64,000 nt of DNA, taken from positions 1-64,000 of the forward strand of contig NZ_JQEC01000011.1 in NCBI RefSeq assembly GCF_000764185.1, given 5' to 3'. The translations under genes were made by a program, and so were the position numbers. The notes below the pieces were generated by a model, which searched no databases, was not told the origin of the DNA, and worked only from the letters and a program-made list of their open reading frames with translations. The DNA comes from Colwellia psychrerythraea (GTDB taxonomy: Bacteria; Pseudomonadota; Gammaproteobacteria; Enterobacterales; Alteromonadaceae). Positions 19,362 to 29,860 of the stretch are shown here, piece by piece (positions within the stretch are counted from its first letter, which is position 1; every line of letters begins with the position of its first letter).

Positions 19362-20207
19362 CTAATACAAGCTGCCAGTATTCACAACTGGCTGGGTGCT
19401 TTTATCACTACATAAAACCACCAGTAAATTACTTACCATAGCAGCTTTACGCTCTTCATCTAATTCCACAATATCTTTCTCTGATAGCTGTTTAAGTGCC
19501 ATTTCAACCATACCCACTGCGCCATCAACAATAAGTCGACGTGCCGCAATAATGGCAGAAGCTTGTTGCCTTTGTAACATGGCATTGGCAATTTCTGGAG
19601 CGTAAGCTAGGTGACTAATACGAGCTTCATGAACCATAACGCCTGCTTTTCCTAATCGTTGCTGTATTTCTATTTTTAAAGCTTCCGATACTTCTTGAGG
19701 GTGACTACGCAGAGCAATATCATCACCTTCATGTTGATCATACGGATAACTAATCGCCATATTACGCAGTGCTGACTCACTTTGAATATTTACAAAACTG
19801 ATGTAATCATCCACTTCAAAGACAGCTTCAGCGGTATCATCTACTGACCAAACAACCACAGTAGCAATCTCAATCGGGTTGCCATGGTTATCATTAACTT
19901 TCATTTGATTAGATTCGAAGTTTCTAATTCTTAATGAGATATTTTTACGTACAAATAATGGAATAGTCCAACGTAAACCTCCTGACTTAACTGTACCTAC
20001 ATATGTGCCGAAGAACGTCATCACTTTCGCTTGGTTTGGTTGCACCATAAAAAAGCCGGGGATTGCTAACAAACTAAGCACAACTACAAAAACAGTTAAG
20101 ATCTCAATATTTCCTATAGCAGCCTGACTTACAATAAAAGCTGCTGCGATTAACAAGGCAAGAAACACACCATAGCCACTCACTGAAAAACCTATTTTCT
20201 CATTCAT
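19362..20207 (-). CDS. SPFH/band-7 domain membrane protein
   Basis: A 281-residue protein with two close N-terminal hydrophobic segments (about residues 8-28 and 35-52), then an SPFH (stomatin/prohibitin/flotillin/HflK) domain: [39 protein letters not shown], and VEVDD-like [20 protein letters not shown] coiled region follows ([18 protein letters not shown]). SPFH proteins form membrane-microdomain scaffolds. The start is ATG at 20207, with GGGAGAAG 7 bases upstream; a longer frame exists but lacks an SD. It is paired with the Arc-like gene downstream. Function beyond scaffolding is not evident. Confidence 0.88.
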   Translation of the reverse strand: MNEKIGFSVSGYGVFLALLIAAAFIVSQAAIGNIEILTVFVVVLSLLAIPGFFMVQPNQAKVMTFFGTYVGTVKSGGLRWTIPLFVRKNISLRIRNFESNQMKVNDNHGNPIEIATVVVWSVDDTAEAVFEVDDYISFVNIQSESALRNMAISYPYDQHEGDDIALRSHPQEVSEALKIEIQQRLGKAGVMVHEARISHLAYAPEIANAMLQRQQASAIIAARRLIVDGAVGMVEMALKQLSEKDIVELDEERKAAMVSNLLVVLCSDKSTQPVVNTGSLY

Positions 20208-20387
20208 ACGAACTTCTCCCACAACCAACAAGTGATATCATTTTGATATCAAAATAGTACGGTATATTTTTACTTTTGCAAGTTAATTTGCTAATCGGAA
20301 ACTCAATGGCAAGTCATTCTTTACTTTTTGGGTTAAAAGACTGAATAAAAATCGATTAGGTACTTGTAAGTTAACAGATACAAAAAA

Positions 20388-20412
20388 GGCCACAAACACT
20401 AAGTTCACGGCC
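20388..20412 (-). terminator. Probable greA terminator
   Basis: Stem GGCC plus five mostly wobble/AT pairs around a 5-base loop, followed on the minus strand by TTTTTTG. It lies 69 bases after the greA stop. Confidence 0.6.
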
Positions 20413-20481
20413 CTTTGTTAAACACTTATAATAAGGAACGCTGCAAATAAGCTCTGCAACAATTACTTACAATAGGTATTG

Positions 20482-20958
20482 TTAAATATGCTCAACTGCA
20501 ATAATTTCATACTCTACTACGCCACCAGGAATAGTTATTTCAATTTCACTGTCAACTTCTTTGCCAATTAAACCACGAGCAATAGGAGAGTTAAGCGAAA
20601 TTCTTCCCGTTTTAAAGTCTGCTTCATCATCACCAACAATTTGGTAAGTCACTTCAACTTCAGTATCAATATTCAATAATGTTACTGTAGTACCAAAAAT
20701 AACTTTACCGCGGTTAGGAATTGAAGTTACATCAATAACTTGCGCATTACATAATCGGCCTTCAATGTCCTGTATACGACCTTCACAAAAGCCCTGCTCT
20801 TCTTTAGCAGCATGGTATTCAGCATTCTCTTTTAAATCGCCATGCTCACGCGCAGTAGCAATGTCTTTTACAATACGAGGGCGTTTTTCTTGTTTTAAAT
20901 GCTTAAGCTCGTCTTGTAATTGCTCAGCACCACGAAGGGTCATTGGATATTTAGTCAT
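20482..20958 (-). CDS. greA: Transcription elongation factor GreA
   Basis: Enters the RNA polymerase secondary channel and stimulates cleavage of backtracked transcripts. The 158-residue protein has the N-terminal coiled coil with the acidic tip ([22 protein letters not shown], with Asp and Glu at the tip) and the C-terminal FKBP-like domain ending [20 protein letters not shown] region. It follows carB on the same strand by 114 bases; a hairpin in between may reduce read-through. Confidence 0.97.
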   Translation of the reverse strand: MTKYPMTLRGAEQLQDELKHLKQEKRPRIVKDIATAREHGDLKENAEYHAAKEEQGFCEGRIQDIEGRLCNAQVIDVTSIPNRGKVIFGTTVTLLNIDTEVEVTYQIVGDDEADFKTGRISLNSPIARGLIGKEVDSEIEITIPGGVVEYEIIAVEHI

Positions 20959-20983
20959 AATTTTATCTTCTCATTCTAACAAT

Positions 20984-21019
20984 AAAGGCGGTTAACCTAA
21001 AATAGGTATAACCACCTTT
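20984..21019 (-). terminator. Hairpin between carB and greA
   Basis: An 11-bp stem with one mismatch (AAAGGCGGTTA with TAACCACCTTT) enclosing a smaller ACCT/AGGT hairpin. On the minus strand it is followed by TATTG, not a clean T-run, so attenuation rather than full termination is likely. Confidence 0.5.
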
Positions 21020-21072
21020 GATACTTTAGATAAGCTTATATTCGCTGAGGAATATAGCTTTATGTATTTTAT

Positions 21073-24000
21073 TTACAACGTTTTGTGTAACTCTTGCACA
21101 GTACGAACAGTACTCATTTCGTCCGCAGCATGAGACATACACGTAGCAAATGCAGCATTTAATGTTGTGGTATAAGCTACTTTATAACGTAATGCGCCGC
21201 CACGTAATACTTTTGAATCTTCGATGGCTTTACGGCCTTCGGTAGTATTAATAATGTAGTTGTATTCACTGTTCTTAATTCTATCAAGAATATGTGGACG
21301 ACCTTCATGTACTTTATTTACACGTCGCACCGGAACACCTGCTTCACGTAAAATCACTTCAGTGCCGTGAGTCGCATCAATATCATAACCTAAATCAATC
21401 ATGATTTTAGCTAATTCTAATACACGTTTTTTATCACTATCACGAACAGAAATTAATGCACGGCCTGTTTTAGGAACAGATACGCCAGCACCAAGGCTAG
21501 CTTTAGCATAAGCTTCTTCAAAGGTATCACCTACGCCCATGACTTCACCCGTTGAACGCATTTCTGGGCCAACTAAAGGATCACTACCGTGGAATTTGTT
21601 AAACGGAATAACCACTTCTTTAACAGAGAAGTATGCAGGGATAACTTCTTTTACGATACCTTGTTCTTTTAATGACTTACCAGCCATTACTCTAGCACCA
21701 ACTTTAGCAAGTGGTACTGAAGTCGCTTTAGAAACAAAAGGAATAGTACGTGCAGCACGTGGGTTAACTTCAATGATATACACTTCATTGTCTTTAACAG
21801 CCATTTGCGTATTCATTAAACCAATAACACCTAGCTCAAATGCTAAATCTGTTACTTGCTTGCGCATAACATCTTGAACTTCTTGGCTTAAGCTATATGC
21901 TGGTAGTGAACAAGCACTATCGCCTGAGTGAACACCAGCTTGTTCAATATGCTGCATGATGCCGCCAATAACAACGTCAGTGCCATCACAAACAACGTCA
22001 ATATCAACTTCAATCGCATCATCAAGGAAGTGATCAAGTAATACCGGCGAGTCGTTAGAAACACTTACCGCTTCTGTCATATAGCGACGTAAATCATCTA
22101 GGTCATAAACGATTTCCATAGCGCGCCCACCAAGTACATACGATGGACGTACAACTAATGGGAAGCCAATGCCTTCAGCTTTTGCCATCGCTTCATCTAA
22201 TGAAGTCACTGTAGCATTTTCTGGTTGTAATAAACCTAAGCGGTCTACTGCTTGTTGGAAACGTTCTCTATCTTCAGCTCTATCAATTGCATCTGGAGAA
22301 GTCCCGATAATTGGTACGCCCGCAACCTCTAAAGCACGTGCTAATTTAAGTGGTGTTTGACCACCGTATTGCACGATAACACCTTTAGGTTTTTCAATAC
22401 GTACAATTTCAAGTACATCTTCAAAGGTAATTGATTCAAAGTATAAACGGTCTGAGGTATCGTAATCGGTAGAAACAGTTTCAGGGTTACAGTTAACCAT
22501 GATAGTTTCATAACCATCTTCACGTAGTGCTAATGCCGCATGAACACAACAGTAATCAAATTCAATACCTTGACCAATACGGTTAGGGCCACCACCTAAA
22601 ATCATAATTGATTCTTTGTCGGTAGGATTTGATTCACATTCTTCATCGTACGTTGAGTACATGTAAGCCGTATCAGAGCTAAACTCTGCGGCACAGGTAT
22701 CAACACGTTTGTAAACGGGGAAAATATCTGCGTTATGACGTTTTTTACGTACTTCAGCTTCAGACACACCAATAAGATCAGCTAAGCGAGAATCGGCAAA
22801 ACCTTTACGCTTAAGTTTACGTAAATATTCTGCTGTTAAAATAGTTAAGCCGCCATCAGCAACTTTAGCTTCTTCTAAAACAATATCTTCAATTTGCACT
22901 AAGAACCAACGGTCAATCATGGTAGTTCTATAAACGTCTTCAACCGTTAAACCTAAACGGAACGCATCGGCAACATACCAGATGCGATCTGCACCTGCTT
23001 CTTGAAGCTCATGCATTATTTTAGTTTTAGCACCGGGCTGAGTTACATCAACAATTGAATCAAAACCATTTACGCCAACTTCTAGGCCGCGTAATGCTTT
23101 TTGTAAAGACTCTTGTTGGTTACGGCCAATAGCCATCACTTCACCAACAGATTTCATTTGCGTGGTTAATCTGTCTTCTGAGCCAGCAAATTTCTCGAAG
23201 TTAAAACGAGGAATCTTAGTAACTACGTAATCAATGGTTGGTTCAAATGATGCAGGTGTTTTACCACCAGTAATATCATTTGATAATTCATCTAGGGTGT
23301 AACCTACCGCTAATTTAGCGGCGATTTTAGCAATTGGGAAACCCGTTGCTTTTGACGCTAATGCCGATGAACGAGATACACGTGGGTTCATCTCGATAAT
23401 AACCATACGACCCGTTTTAGGACAGATACCAAACTGTACGTTTGAACCACCTGTTTCAACACCTATTTCACGTAATACCGCTAAAGAAGCGTTACGCATA
23501 ATTTGGTATTCTTTATCAGTTAACGTTTGCGCTGGGGCAACCGTAATTGAATCACCAGTATGAATACCCATTGGGTCGATGTTTTCAATCGCACAAATAA
23601 TGATACAGTTATCATTTTTGTCGCGAACAACTTCCATTTCATATTCTTTCCAACCGATTAATGATTCATCGATTAGTAATTCTGATGTTGGTGAAAGGTC
23701 TAAACCACGGGTACAAATTTCATCAAATTCTTCGATGTTATATGCGATACCACCGCCAGTTCCGCCCATAGTAAATGAAGGACGAATAATACAAGGAAAA
23801 CCTAATATTTTACTTGCTGCGTGCGCTTCTTCAATAGTATGTACAATTTCAGCGTTTGGCGTATCAAGGCCAATCGCTTTCATTGCTTTATCAAAACGAG
23901 ATCTGTCTTCTGCTTTATCAATTGCATCAGCAGTGGCGCCAATCATTTCAACATTAAATTCTTTTAGTACGCCTTTGGCTTCAAGTTCTAAAGCACAGTT

Positions 24001-24288
24001 TAGGGCGGTTTGACCACCCATTGTTGGTAGAACTGCACAAGGACGTTCTTTTTCGATAATATTACGCACAACTTCCCAGTGAATAGGTTCGATGTAGGTT
24101 GCATCGGCCATATCTGGGTCAGTCATTATCGTTGCAGGGTTAGAGTTAACTAATATAACTCGGTAACCTTCTTCACGAAGTGCTTTACACGCTTGCGCGC
24201 CTGAATAATCAAACTCACAGGCTTGGCCAATTACGATTGGACCTGCACCTAAGATCAAGATACTTTTTAAATCAGTACGTTTTCCCAT
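21073..24288 (-). CDS. carB: Carbamoyl-phosphate synthase, large subunit
   Basis: Makes carbamoyl phosphate from bicarbonate, ammonia passed from CarA, and two ATP, for arginine and pyrimidines. At 1071 residues it has the normal length, with two homologous ATP-grasp halves ([19 protein letters not shown] near residue 12 and [18 protein letters not shown] near 565) and the C-terminal MGS-like allosteric domain ([16 protein letters not shown] onward, about 940-1071) that binds UMP/IMP/ornithine in E. coli. It starts 33 bases after carA, so the two are an operon. Confidence 0.98.
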   Translation of the reverse strand: MGKRTDLKSILILGAGPIVIGQACEFDYSGAQACKALREEGYRVILVNSNPATIMTDPDMADATYIEPIHWEVVRNIIEKERPCAVLPTMGGQTALNCALELEAKGVLKEFNVEMIGATADAIDKAEDRSRFDKAMKAIGLDTPNAEIVHTIEEAHAASKILGFPCIIRPSFTMGGTGGGIAYNIEEFDEICTRGLDLSPTSELLIDESLIGWKEYEMEVVRDKNDNCIIICAIENIDPMGIHTGDSITVAPAQTLTDKEYQIMRNASLAVLREIGVETGGSNVQFGICPKTGRMVIIEMNPRVSRSSALASKATGFPIAKIAAKLAVGYTLDELSNDITGGKTPASFEPTIDYVVTKIPRFNFEKFAGSEDRLTTQMKSVGEVMAIGRNQQESLQKALRGLEVGVNGFDSIVDVTQPGAKTKIMHELQEAGADRIWYVADAFRLGLTVEDVYRTTMIDRWFLVQIEDIVLEEAKVADGGLTILTAEYLRKLKRKGFADSRLADLIGVSEAEVRKKRHNADIFPVYKRVDTCAAEFSSDTAYMYSTYDEECESNPTDKESIMILGGGPNRIGQGIEFDYCCVHAALALREDGYETIMVNCNPETVSTDYDTSDRLYFESITFEDVLEIVRIEKPKGVIVQYGGQTPLKLARALEVAGVPIIGTSPDAIDRAEDRERFQQAVDRLGLLQPENATVTSLDEAMAKAEGIGFPLVVRPSYVLGGRAMEIVYDLDDLRRYMTEAVSVSNDSPVLLDHFLDDAIEVDIDVVCDGTDVVIGGIMQHIEQAGVHSGDSACSLPAYSLSQEVQDVMRKQVTDLAFELGVIGLMNTQMAVKDNEVYIIEVNPRAARTIPFVSKATSVPLAKVGARVMAGKSLKEQGIVKEVIPAYFSVKEVVIPFNKFHGSDPLVGPEMRSTGEVMGVGDTFEEAYAKASLGAGVSVPKTGRALISVRDSDKKRVLELAKIMIDLGYDIDATHGTEVILREAGVPVRRVNKVHEGRPHILDRIKNSEYNYIINTTEGRKAIEDSKVLRGGALRYKVAYTTTLNAAFATCMSHAADEMSTVRTVQELHKTL

Positions 24289-24321
24289 TATTTTCTCTCT
24301 TCTCTTCTCTTGTCTGTCGGT

Positions 24322-25497
24322 TTAAGCGTTGTTTGATTTGTAGGTTTTGATCAAATCGATAAAATGATCAAATAACGGCGCGGCATCAGTTGGACCAGGG
24401 CTTGCTTCAGGATGACCTTGGAAGCTAAACGCTGGTTTGTCTGTGCGATGAATACCTTGTAAAGAATCATCAAATAATGATTTATGAGTAACGGTTAAGT
24501 TACTTGGTAAAGTATCTTCATCAACAGCAAAACCGTGATTTTGTGAAGTGATCATTACCGCGTCACGGCTGAAGTCTTTCACTGGGTGGTTAGCACCATG
24601 ATGACCAAATTTCATTTTAACTGTTTTAGCGCCACTGGCTAAACCAAGTAATTGGTGGCCTAAACAAATACCAAATACAGGGATATCTGTTGTTAAGAAT
24701 TCTTTAATGGCAGTGATTGCGTAATCACATGGCTCTGGATCACCAGGTCCATTAGATAAGAAAATACCATCTGGATTCATCGCTAGTACTTCACTTGCCG
24801 GAGTTTGAGCAGGTACCACAGTTAATTTACAACCACGGTCAACTAACATACGTAAAATATTTCTTTTCGCGCCAAAATCGTAAGCTACAACATGGAATTC
24901 AAATTTCTCTGGTTTCGTAAAACCTGTACCAGTGTTAGCACCATTACTTAAATCAAGCGACCAACTTCCGTCAGTCCACTCATATTGTTCTTTAGTCGAA
25001 ACTACTTTCGCTAAATCCATGCCTTTAAGACCAGGGAATGCTTTTGCTTGGCTAAGAGCCGTTGCTTGTTGGCTATCATCGTTAACATCATCAAGTGTTA
25101 AGATACAGCCATTTTGAGCACCTTTCTCACGTAGAATACGTGTTAATTTACGGGTATCAATATCAGCAATACCTAAAATATTGTGATCAATTAAATAATC
25201 ACTTAAATTTTGCTCATTTCGAAAGTTACTAGCAAGTAATGGCAAATCACGAATAACTAGGCCTTTAGCAACAATGCTATCTGACTCTTTATCTTCGCTA
25301 TTAGTACCAGTGTTACCTATATGTGGGTAAGTCAGGGTAATAATTTGCTCTGCATATGATGGATCGGTAAGGATTTCCTGATAACCTGTCATCGAAGTGT
25401 TAAATACCACCTCACCAACAGCCGAGCCTTGTGCACCAATTGCGGTGCCTTTAAAAACAGTGCCGTCTTCAAGCACTAAAATAGCAGATGTAGCCAA
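24322..25497 (-). CDS. carA: Carbamoyl-phosphate synthase, small subunit (glutaminase)
   Basis: Hydrolyses glutamine and channels ammonia to CarB. The 391-residue protein has the N-terminal CPSase domain ([19 protein letters not shown]) and the class I glutamine amidotransferase domain with the nucleophile Cys in [11 protein letters not shown] and the His-x-Glu of GHPEASPGP. The start chosen is TTG at 25497, giving [17 protein letters not shown] lies 5 bases upstream, and E. coli carA is also known to begin with UUG. A longer frame starting at 25509 would overlap this SD. A promoter candidate lies at 25563-25591. Confidence 0.96.
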   Translation of the reverse strand: MATSAILVLEDGTVFKGTAIGAQGSAVGEVVFNTSMTGYQEILTDPSYAEQIITLTYPHIGNTGTNSEDKESDSIVAKGLVIRDLPLLASNFRNEQNLSDYLIDHNILGIADIDTRKLTRILREKGAQNGCILTLDDVNDDSQQATALSQAKAFPGLKGMDLAKVVSTKEQYEWTDGSWSLDLSNGANTGTGFTKPEKFEFHVVAYDFGAKRNILRMLVDRGCKLTVVPAQTPASEVLAMNPDGIFLSNGPGDPEPCDYAITAIKEFLTTDIPVFGICLGHQLLGLASGAKTVKMKFGHHGANHPVKDFSRDAVMITSQNHGFAVDEDTLPSNLTVTHKSLFDDSLQGIHRTDKPAFSFQGHPEASPGPTDAAPLFDHFIDLIKTYKSNNA

Positions 25498-25562
25498 TGT
25501 AACCTCCAAAGAAGAAATAAACGTAAACGCGCATGTAACAGCAAAATGCTCCGTGCTGTTGC

Positions 25563-25591
25563 TTGATACTCCCTGTACAAAATGGTGTCAA
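25563..25591 (-). promoter_or_regulatory. Candidate sigma-70 promoter of carAB
   Basis: On the minus strand: perfect -35 TTGACA (25591-25586), a 17-base spacer, and -10 TATCAA (25568-25563, 4 of 6 matches). Transcription would begin near 25556, giving a leader of about 60 bases before the TTG start. No clear ArgR box was recognised. Confidence 0.5.
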
Positions 25592-25770
25592 AAACAACTT
25601 TTCAGCTAAATTTTTGACAAAATCCACTTATTTTACGCTTGTGCAGCGCTTTCGTCTAGTAATAAAATGTAAAAACGTAGTCTTTTCTAACCTTAATCGA
25701 AATTTCCTGACCAAATGGCCAAAAAGACTAGTTAACTATTGTTATTTTTTGCAAATACTCAGATATAATT

Positions 25771-26577
25771 TTAATCTTTTAAACCAAGAACATCTTGCAT
25801 ATCATAAAATCCTGCATCAGCATCGTTTAACCAAAATGCAGCACGCATAGCGCCAAGGGCGAAGGTCATACGAGAGCTAGCTTTATGTGTGATTTCAAGA
25901 CGTTCACCAAGATCAGCAAATATAGCGGTATGTTCACCGACAATATCACCAGCTCTAACGGTAGCAAAACCAATGGTTTCTCTACTGCGTTCTTCTGTTA
26001 TTCCTTCTCGGCCATAAACAGCGACTTTATTGAGGTCTCTGCCTAGGGTATCAGCAATCACTTGCCCAATTTTCATCGCAGTTCCAGACGGTGCATCTTT
26101 TTTAAATCTGTGATGTGCTTCAAAAATTTCTATATCAGTATAGTCGCCAATTGCTTTAGCGGTAATTTGCAGTAATTTAAACATTAAATTAACGCCAACA
26201 CTGGTATTAGGCGCTAAGATAACGGGCATAGTTTTACCTGCTTGTTCAATAACTTGCACTTGTTCATCAGAAAAGCCTGTAGTACCTATAACCAAGGCTT
26301 TGTTATTTTCATTACACCAAGTTAGGTTATCTAAAGTTGTTTCGATTGACGTAAAATCAATAAAAACATCGGCAGCAGACAATTGAGCTAACTCTGTTGA
26401 AGTTTTAATACCGATTGCGCCAATGCCGGCTAACTCGCCTAAATCAAAATCGACAAAAGATGAACTGGTACGTACGCTACCACCAACTAATTCAATGCTG
26501 GCATGCTCGTGAGCTGCCTGAATTAAATTACGGCCCATACGACCACTACAACCTAAAATAGCTACTTTAACTTTCAT
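25771..26577 (-). CDS. dapB: 4-hydroxy-tetrahydrodipicolinate reductase
   Basis: NAD(P)H-dependent step of the diaminopimelate/lysine pathway. At 268 residues it has the usual length, with the Rossmann motif [11 protein letters not shown] (about residues 9-19), the hinge [20 protein letters not shown], and the family signature [15 protein letters not shown] carrying the catalytic His and Lys. It lies upstream of carA on the same strand, with about 260 bases between; dapB-carA-carB is a common gammaproteobacterial order. Confidence 0.97.
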   Translation of the reverse strand: MKVKVAILGCSGRMGRNLIQAAHEHASIELVGGSVRTSSSFVDFDLGELAGIGAIGIKTSTELAQLSAADVFIDFTSIETTLDNLTWCNENNKALVIGTTGFSDEQVQVIEQAGKTMPVILAPNTSVGVNLMFKLLQITAKAIGDYTDIEIFEAHHRFKKDAPSGTAMKIGQVIADTLGRDLNKVAVYGREGITEERSRETIGFATVRAGDIVGEHTAIFADLGERLEITHKASSRMTFALGAMRAAFWLNDADAGFYDMQDVLGLKD

Positions 26578-26736
26578 ATAATTCTCTATTGTTATTCTGA
26601 TATTAATATTAGGATTACTGCGGAAAATCGTCGATTAATTTCTACTAAAATTTGTTTCTGATTAGGACCACTTAAGTCCCGATCGCTTAGCAATCATCAC
26701 GCTTTGTTTATCGCAGTAGAGTTAAACTACACTTTT

Positions 26737-27153
26737 CTACCAACAAAGTGACTCTGTTAATGTCAACGAGCTAGCTAGTTCATGGGAAATAACATTAATT
26801 ATGCTTAATCCCCCATCAACGTCTAACACATGGTAAATGGCAGTAAAGTCGGCAAAAACTTGCCCGTCGCCATCAATAAAGTCCCAATCTATGCACACTA
26901 AATATACCTGTTTACTTATTTGCTCAAATGATGCTTTCTTCGCGATAATATCACTGGTTTTGGCATCATTGAGCTGAGTAAAAATAGCGCCAAACTCTTG
27001 TTGGCAATCAGACTGACTGGTAAGTAGAACGACTTTGTCAGGTGTATTTAGTGTGCATGGTAAGTGATAACAACGGCTTACCCCATCAAGATCATATTGA
27101 AGGAAGGCATTTTGATAGTTTTTAAATAGCTCTTTCAACTTGATTCTATTCAT
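26737..27153 (-). CDS. Small NTF2-like (SnoaL/DUF4440-type) protein
   Basis: A 138-residue cytoplasmic protein with no signal peptide or membrane segment. Its N-terminal helix plus a strand-rich half (LFKNYQNAFLQYDLDGVSRCYHLPC, then YLVCIDWDFIDGDGQVFADFTAIYHVLD, given here as two blocks) resembles the cone-shaped NTF2 fold found in SnoaL-like and DUF4440 proteins. I recognise no catalytic residues. It lies between dapB and the FKBP gene on the same strand, with the FKBP terminator-type hairpin on its downstream side. The function is unknown; the fold call is by eye. Confidence 0.6.
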   Translation of the reverse strand: MNRIKLKELFKNYQNAFLQYDLDGVSRCYHLPCTLNTPDKVVLLTSQSDCQQEFGAIFTQLNDAKTSDIIAKKASFEQISKQVYLVCIDWDFIDGDGQVFADFTAIYHVLDVDGGLSIINVISHELASSLTLTESLCW

Positions 27154-27184
27154 TGCATTACTTCTATAAGTTTTAGCTTAAAAA

Positions 27185-27206
27185 AAAGCCCTCAATTGAG
27201 GGCTTT
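27185..27206 (-). terminator. Terminator of fklB
   Basis: A perfect 22-bp palindrome (AAAGCCCTCAA/TTGAGGGCTTT) with TTTTTTT on the minus strand, 16 bases after the FKBP stop. The two arms have no spacer, so the loop forms from the central AATT. Confidence 0.8.
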
Positions 27207-27221
27207 ATTATAATACGCTAT

Positions 27222-27833
27222 TTACTTGATGCTTAATAATTCAACATCAAATACTAACGTAGCATAAGGAGGAATAGCACCTTGTGAGCCACGTTCGCCG
27301 TAAGCTAGGTCATAAGGAATAGTTAATTTCCATTTTGAACCTTCAGTCATTAGTTGTAATGCTTCAGTCCAACCAGCGATAACGCCGTTTACTGGAAACT
27401 CAGCTGGTTGGCCGCGCTCTACAGAGCTATCGAATACATCGCCGTTAGCAAATGTGCCGTGGTAATGAACAGATACAGTGCTCTCAGCTGCAGGCTTTTC
27501 GCCTTCACCGGTAGTGATTACTTCATACTGTAAGCCAGACTCAGTTACAGTAACTTCGTCACGTTTAGCGTTATCAGCCAAGAATTTTTCGCCTTCAGCA
27601 GATGCTTCTTTAGCAGCTGCTTGCTCTTGCTCTTGTAGTTTTTTAGAAACTACAGAGAAAGCTTCGTTTAAATCTTCATCTGAAACTTGGCCAGTTACAT
27701 CAGCAAGTGCATCAGCAATACCTGCTTGTACAGCAGTGATATCGAAATCTTTGAAAGGGTTGTTGCGAAGTTGGTCACCTAATTGACGACCTACGCCATA
27801 GCTAACACGTTGTTCAATAGTATCAAAACTCAT
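27222..27833 (-). CDS. fklB: FKBP-type peptidyl-prolyl isomerase (FKBP22-like)
   Basis: A 203-residue prolyl isomerase with an N-terminal helical dimerisation domain (about 1-85, SFDTIEQRVSYGVGRQLGDQ) and a C-terminal FKBP domain (about 105-203) with VSVHYHGTFANGDVFDSS, the GVIAGWTEAL active-site loop and IPYDLAYGERG. No signal peptide is seen, so it is probably cytoplasmic like E. coli FklB, unlike periplasmic FkpA. In cold-living relatives such FKBP22s are abundant folding helpers. Confidence 0.93.
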   Translation of the reverse strand: MSFDTIEQRVSYGVGRQLGDQLRNNPFKDFDITAVQAGIADALADVTGQVSDEDLNEAFSVVSKKLQEQEQAAAKEASAEGEKFLADNAKRDEVTVTESGLQYEVITTGEGEKPAAESTVSVHYHGTFANGDVFDSSVERGQPAEFPVNGVIAGWTEALQLMTEGSKWKLTIPYDLAYGERGSQGAIPPYATLVFDVELLSIK

Positions 27834-28044
27834 CGGTATATAAACTCCAGACTATTTTTAGTCTTTTAAGTGATTAATATGTTGTAAACTTACTTTTATA
27901 GTAAACCAAATTAATCGAAGGTTTAAAATTAGCGCGATTCTAGCATAAAAGCTCTAATATGAACAACTCGAAATTAACCGTTAAGGTGGTATATTCATTA
28001 ACCTTCATAATAAGGTTAGGACTTACTGGTGCTATTAAAAACAA

Positions 28045-28075
28045 AAAAGCTAGTAACTTGAAGTCACTAGCTTTT
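28045..28075 (-). terminator. Terminator of putP
   Basis: A 15-bp stem with one mismatch (28045-28059 with 28061-28075), followed on the minus strand by TTGTTTTT, 33 bases after the putP stop. Confidence 0.7.
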
Positions 28076-28107
28076 AAAACTAAATAGTATTGAAAATAAA
28101 AATTTAA

Positions 28108-29595
28108 TTACTGATGATGAGTTAACATTTCATCAAACTTAGTACAGATGCTCTCTTCAACTGGAGGCGATAGTTTACTGACGAAATAAATCGCCAATGA
28201 ACAGACAATAAAACCAGGTACTATTTCATACATAAGTGCACTTAGCGCTTGGCCGTTAATAGTAATAGGTGCATAAATCCAGATTAGTACGGTAATTGCA
28301 CCACTAACGATACCCGCTAAGGCGCCATTACGTGTCATACCTTTCCAGTATAAACAGCCAATAACTACAGGGCCAAATGCCGCGCCGAACCCTGCCCAAG
28401 CATTACTTACTAAGCTTAATATACTGCTATTACGATCGTAAGCTAAATATATAGCAACCATCGCAACTATAAACACTGAAATTCGACCGACTAATACTAA
28501 TTGCTTTTCACTGGCATCTTTATGCAAAAAGGCTTGATAAAAATCGCCAGTCAGTGAGCTAGAAGTAACCAGTAATTGAGAAGATATAGTACTCATAATT
28601 GCCGCTAAAATAGCTGCCAGCAAAAACCCTGCGATTAATGGGCTAAAGAGTAATTGCGATAAGACGATAAAGATAGTTTCAGCATCATCTAATTTCAGCC
28701 CTGTTTTAGCTACGTAAGCAATACCAGCAAAACCGGTTGCCATTGCGCCAATTATAGAAACTATCATCCAACTCATGCCGATACGACGCGCTGTTGGCAT
28801 ATCTTTAACATGTCGAATTGCCATAAAACGAACTATTATATGTGGCTGGCCAAAATAACCCAGACCCCACGCCATGGCTGAAATAATGCCTATAGCACTG
28901 ACGCCACTAAAAATATTTAATAATTCAGGGTTTATTGTTTCGATAGTCGTTTGCATTTCTGCGATGCCACCTACCTCACTTATCGCAACAATTGGCACTA
29001 AGACTAAGGCAATAAACATAATACAGCCTTGTACAAAGTCAGTTAAGCTTACCGCTAAAAACCCGCCAAATAAGGTATAAGCAACCACCACACCGGCAGT
29101 AACATACAGACCAACCTCATAATTTAAACCAAAAGAGCTTTCAAATAATTTACCGCCGGCAACAATACCACTTGAAGTATATAGGGTGAAAAAGACTACA
29201 ATAACTAACGATGAAACTATTCTTAACAAGCGCGATTTATCGTTAAATCTATTTTCAAAGAAATCAGGTAATGTTATAGAATCATTGGCGATTTCGGTAT
29301 AGGTTCTAAGTCGTGGTGCTACCACTAAATAGTTAAGAAACGCACCGATGACCAAGCCAATGGCAATCCAAAGGCTACTGATGCCACTTATGTACATTGC
29401 GCCGGGTAAGCCCATCAACATCCAGCCACTCATATCTGAGGCACCAGCCGATAGTGCAGCAACACTAGGTGATAAACTACGACCACCAAGCATAAAACCC
29501 GCAACATCACTGGTTGATTTTTTATAGGCATATAGTCCAATTAAGAGCATGACTATAAAATAAAGAGTTAAAGAAATTAAAGTACCGATAGCCAA
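28108..29595 (-). CDS. putP: Sodium/proline symporter
   Basis: Sodium:solute symporter (SSS family) that imports proline with Na+ across the inner membrane. It has about 13 hydrophobic segments. Family motifs include GLYAYKKSTSDVAGFMLGGRSL, GASDMSGWMLMGLPG, the Na+-site region FGGFLAVSLTDFVQG, and GYFGQPHIIVRFMAI. I prefer the TTG at 29595 (MAIGTLISLTLYF, 495 residues), which has AGGTAA 6 bases upstream and matches the short N-terminus of PutP; a GTG at 29637 would add 14 residues but has no SD. It is a single-gene unit with its own terminator. Confidence 0.93.
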   Translation of the reverse strand: MAIGTLISLTLYFIVMLLIGLYAYKKSTSDVAGFMLGGRSLSPSVAALSAGASDMSGWMLMGLPGAMYISGISSLWIAIGLVIGAFLNYLVVAPRLRTYTEIANDSITLPDFFENRFNDKSRLLRIVSSLVIVVFFTLYTSSGIVAGGKLFESSFGLNYEVGLYVTAGVVVAYTLFGGFLAVSLTDFVQGCIMFIALVLVPIVAISEVGGIAEMQTTIETINPELLNIFSGVSAIGIISAMAWGLGYFGQPHIIVRFMAIRHVKDMPTARRIGMSWMIVSIIGAMATGFAGIAYVAKTGLKLDDAETIFIVLSQLLFSPLIAGFLLAAILAAIMSTISSQLLVTSSSLTGDFYQAFLHKDASEKQLVLVGRISVFIVAMVAIYLAYDRNSSILSLVSNAWAGFGAAFGPVVIGCLYWKGMTRNGALAGIVSGAITVLIWIYAPITINGQALSALMYEIVPGFIVCSLAIYFVSKLSPPVEESICTKFDEMLTHHQ

Positions 29596-29860
29596 AGTAA
29601 TTACCTGCAAATATTGAGCTAGTGAATGATTAAGCACGATAAACTAGCAAAATTTATCAAACAAAGAAACCTTAATAAGGTTAAGTGATTATCGCTATAA
29701 ACCCAGCGACCAAGTTAACAAGAAGTAAATAATAGGTAAACATAAAGAAAACATCCCCATCGAAGCGCAAAGAAATTCAAAAAACTAATGCAAATAAAAC
29801 CGCTATACCATATATTTAATAGTAATTAATCTATAGAGCCTGAGCTAGTTAACGATATAT

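Noticed and set aside
21539..24013. Plus-strand open frames opposite carB
   Set aside because: Antisense shadows of a long conserved gene; no SD and no protein similarity pattern.
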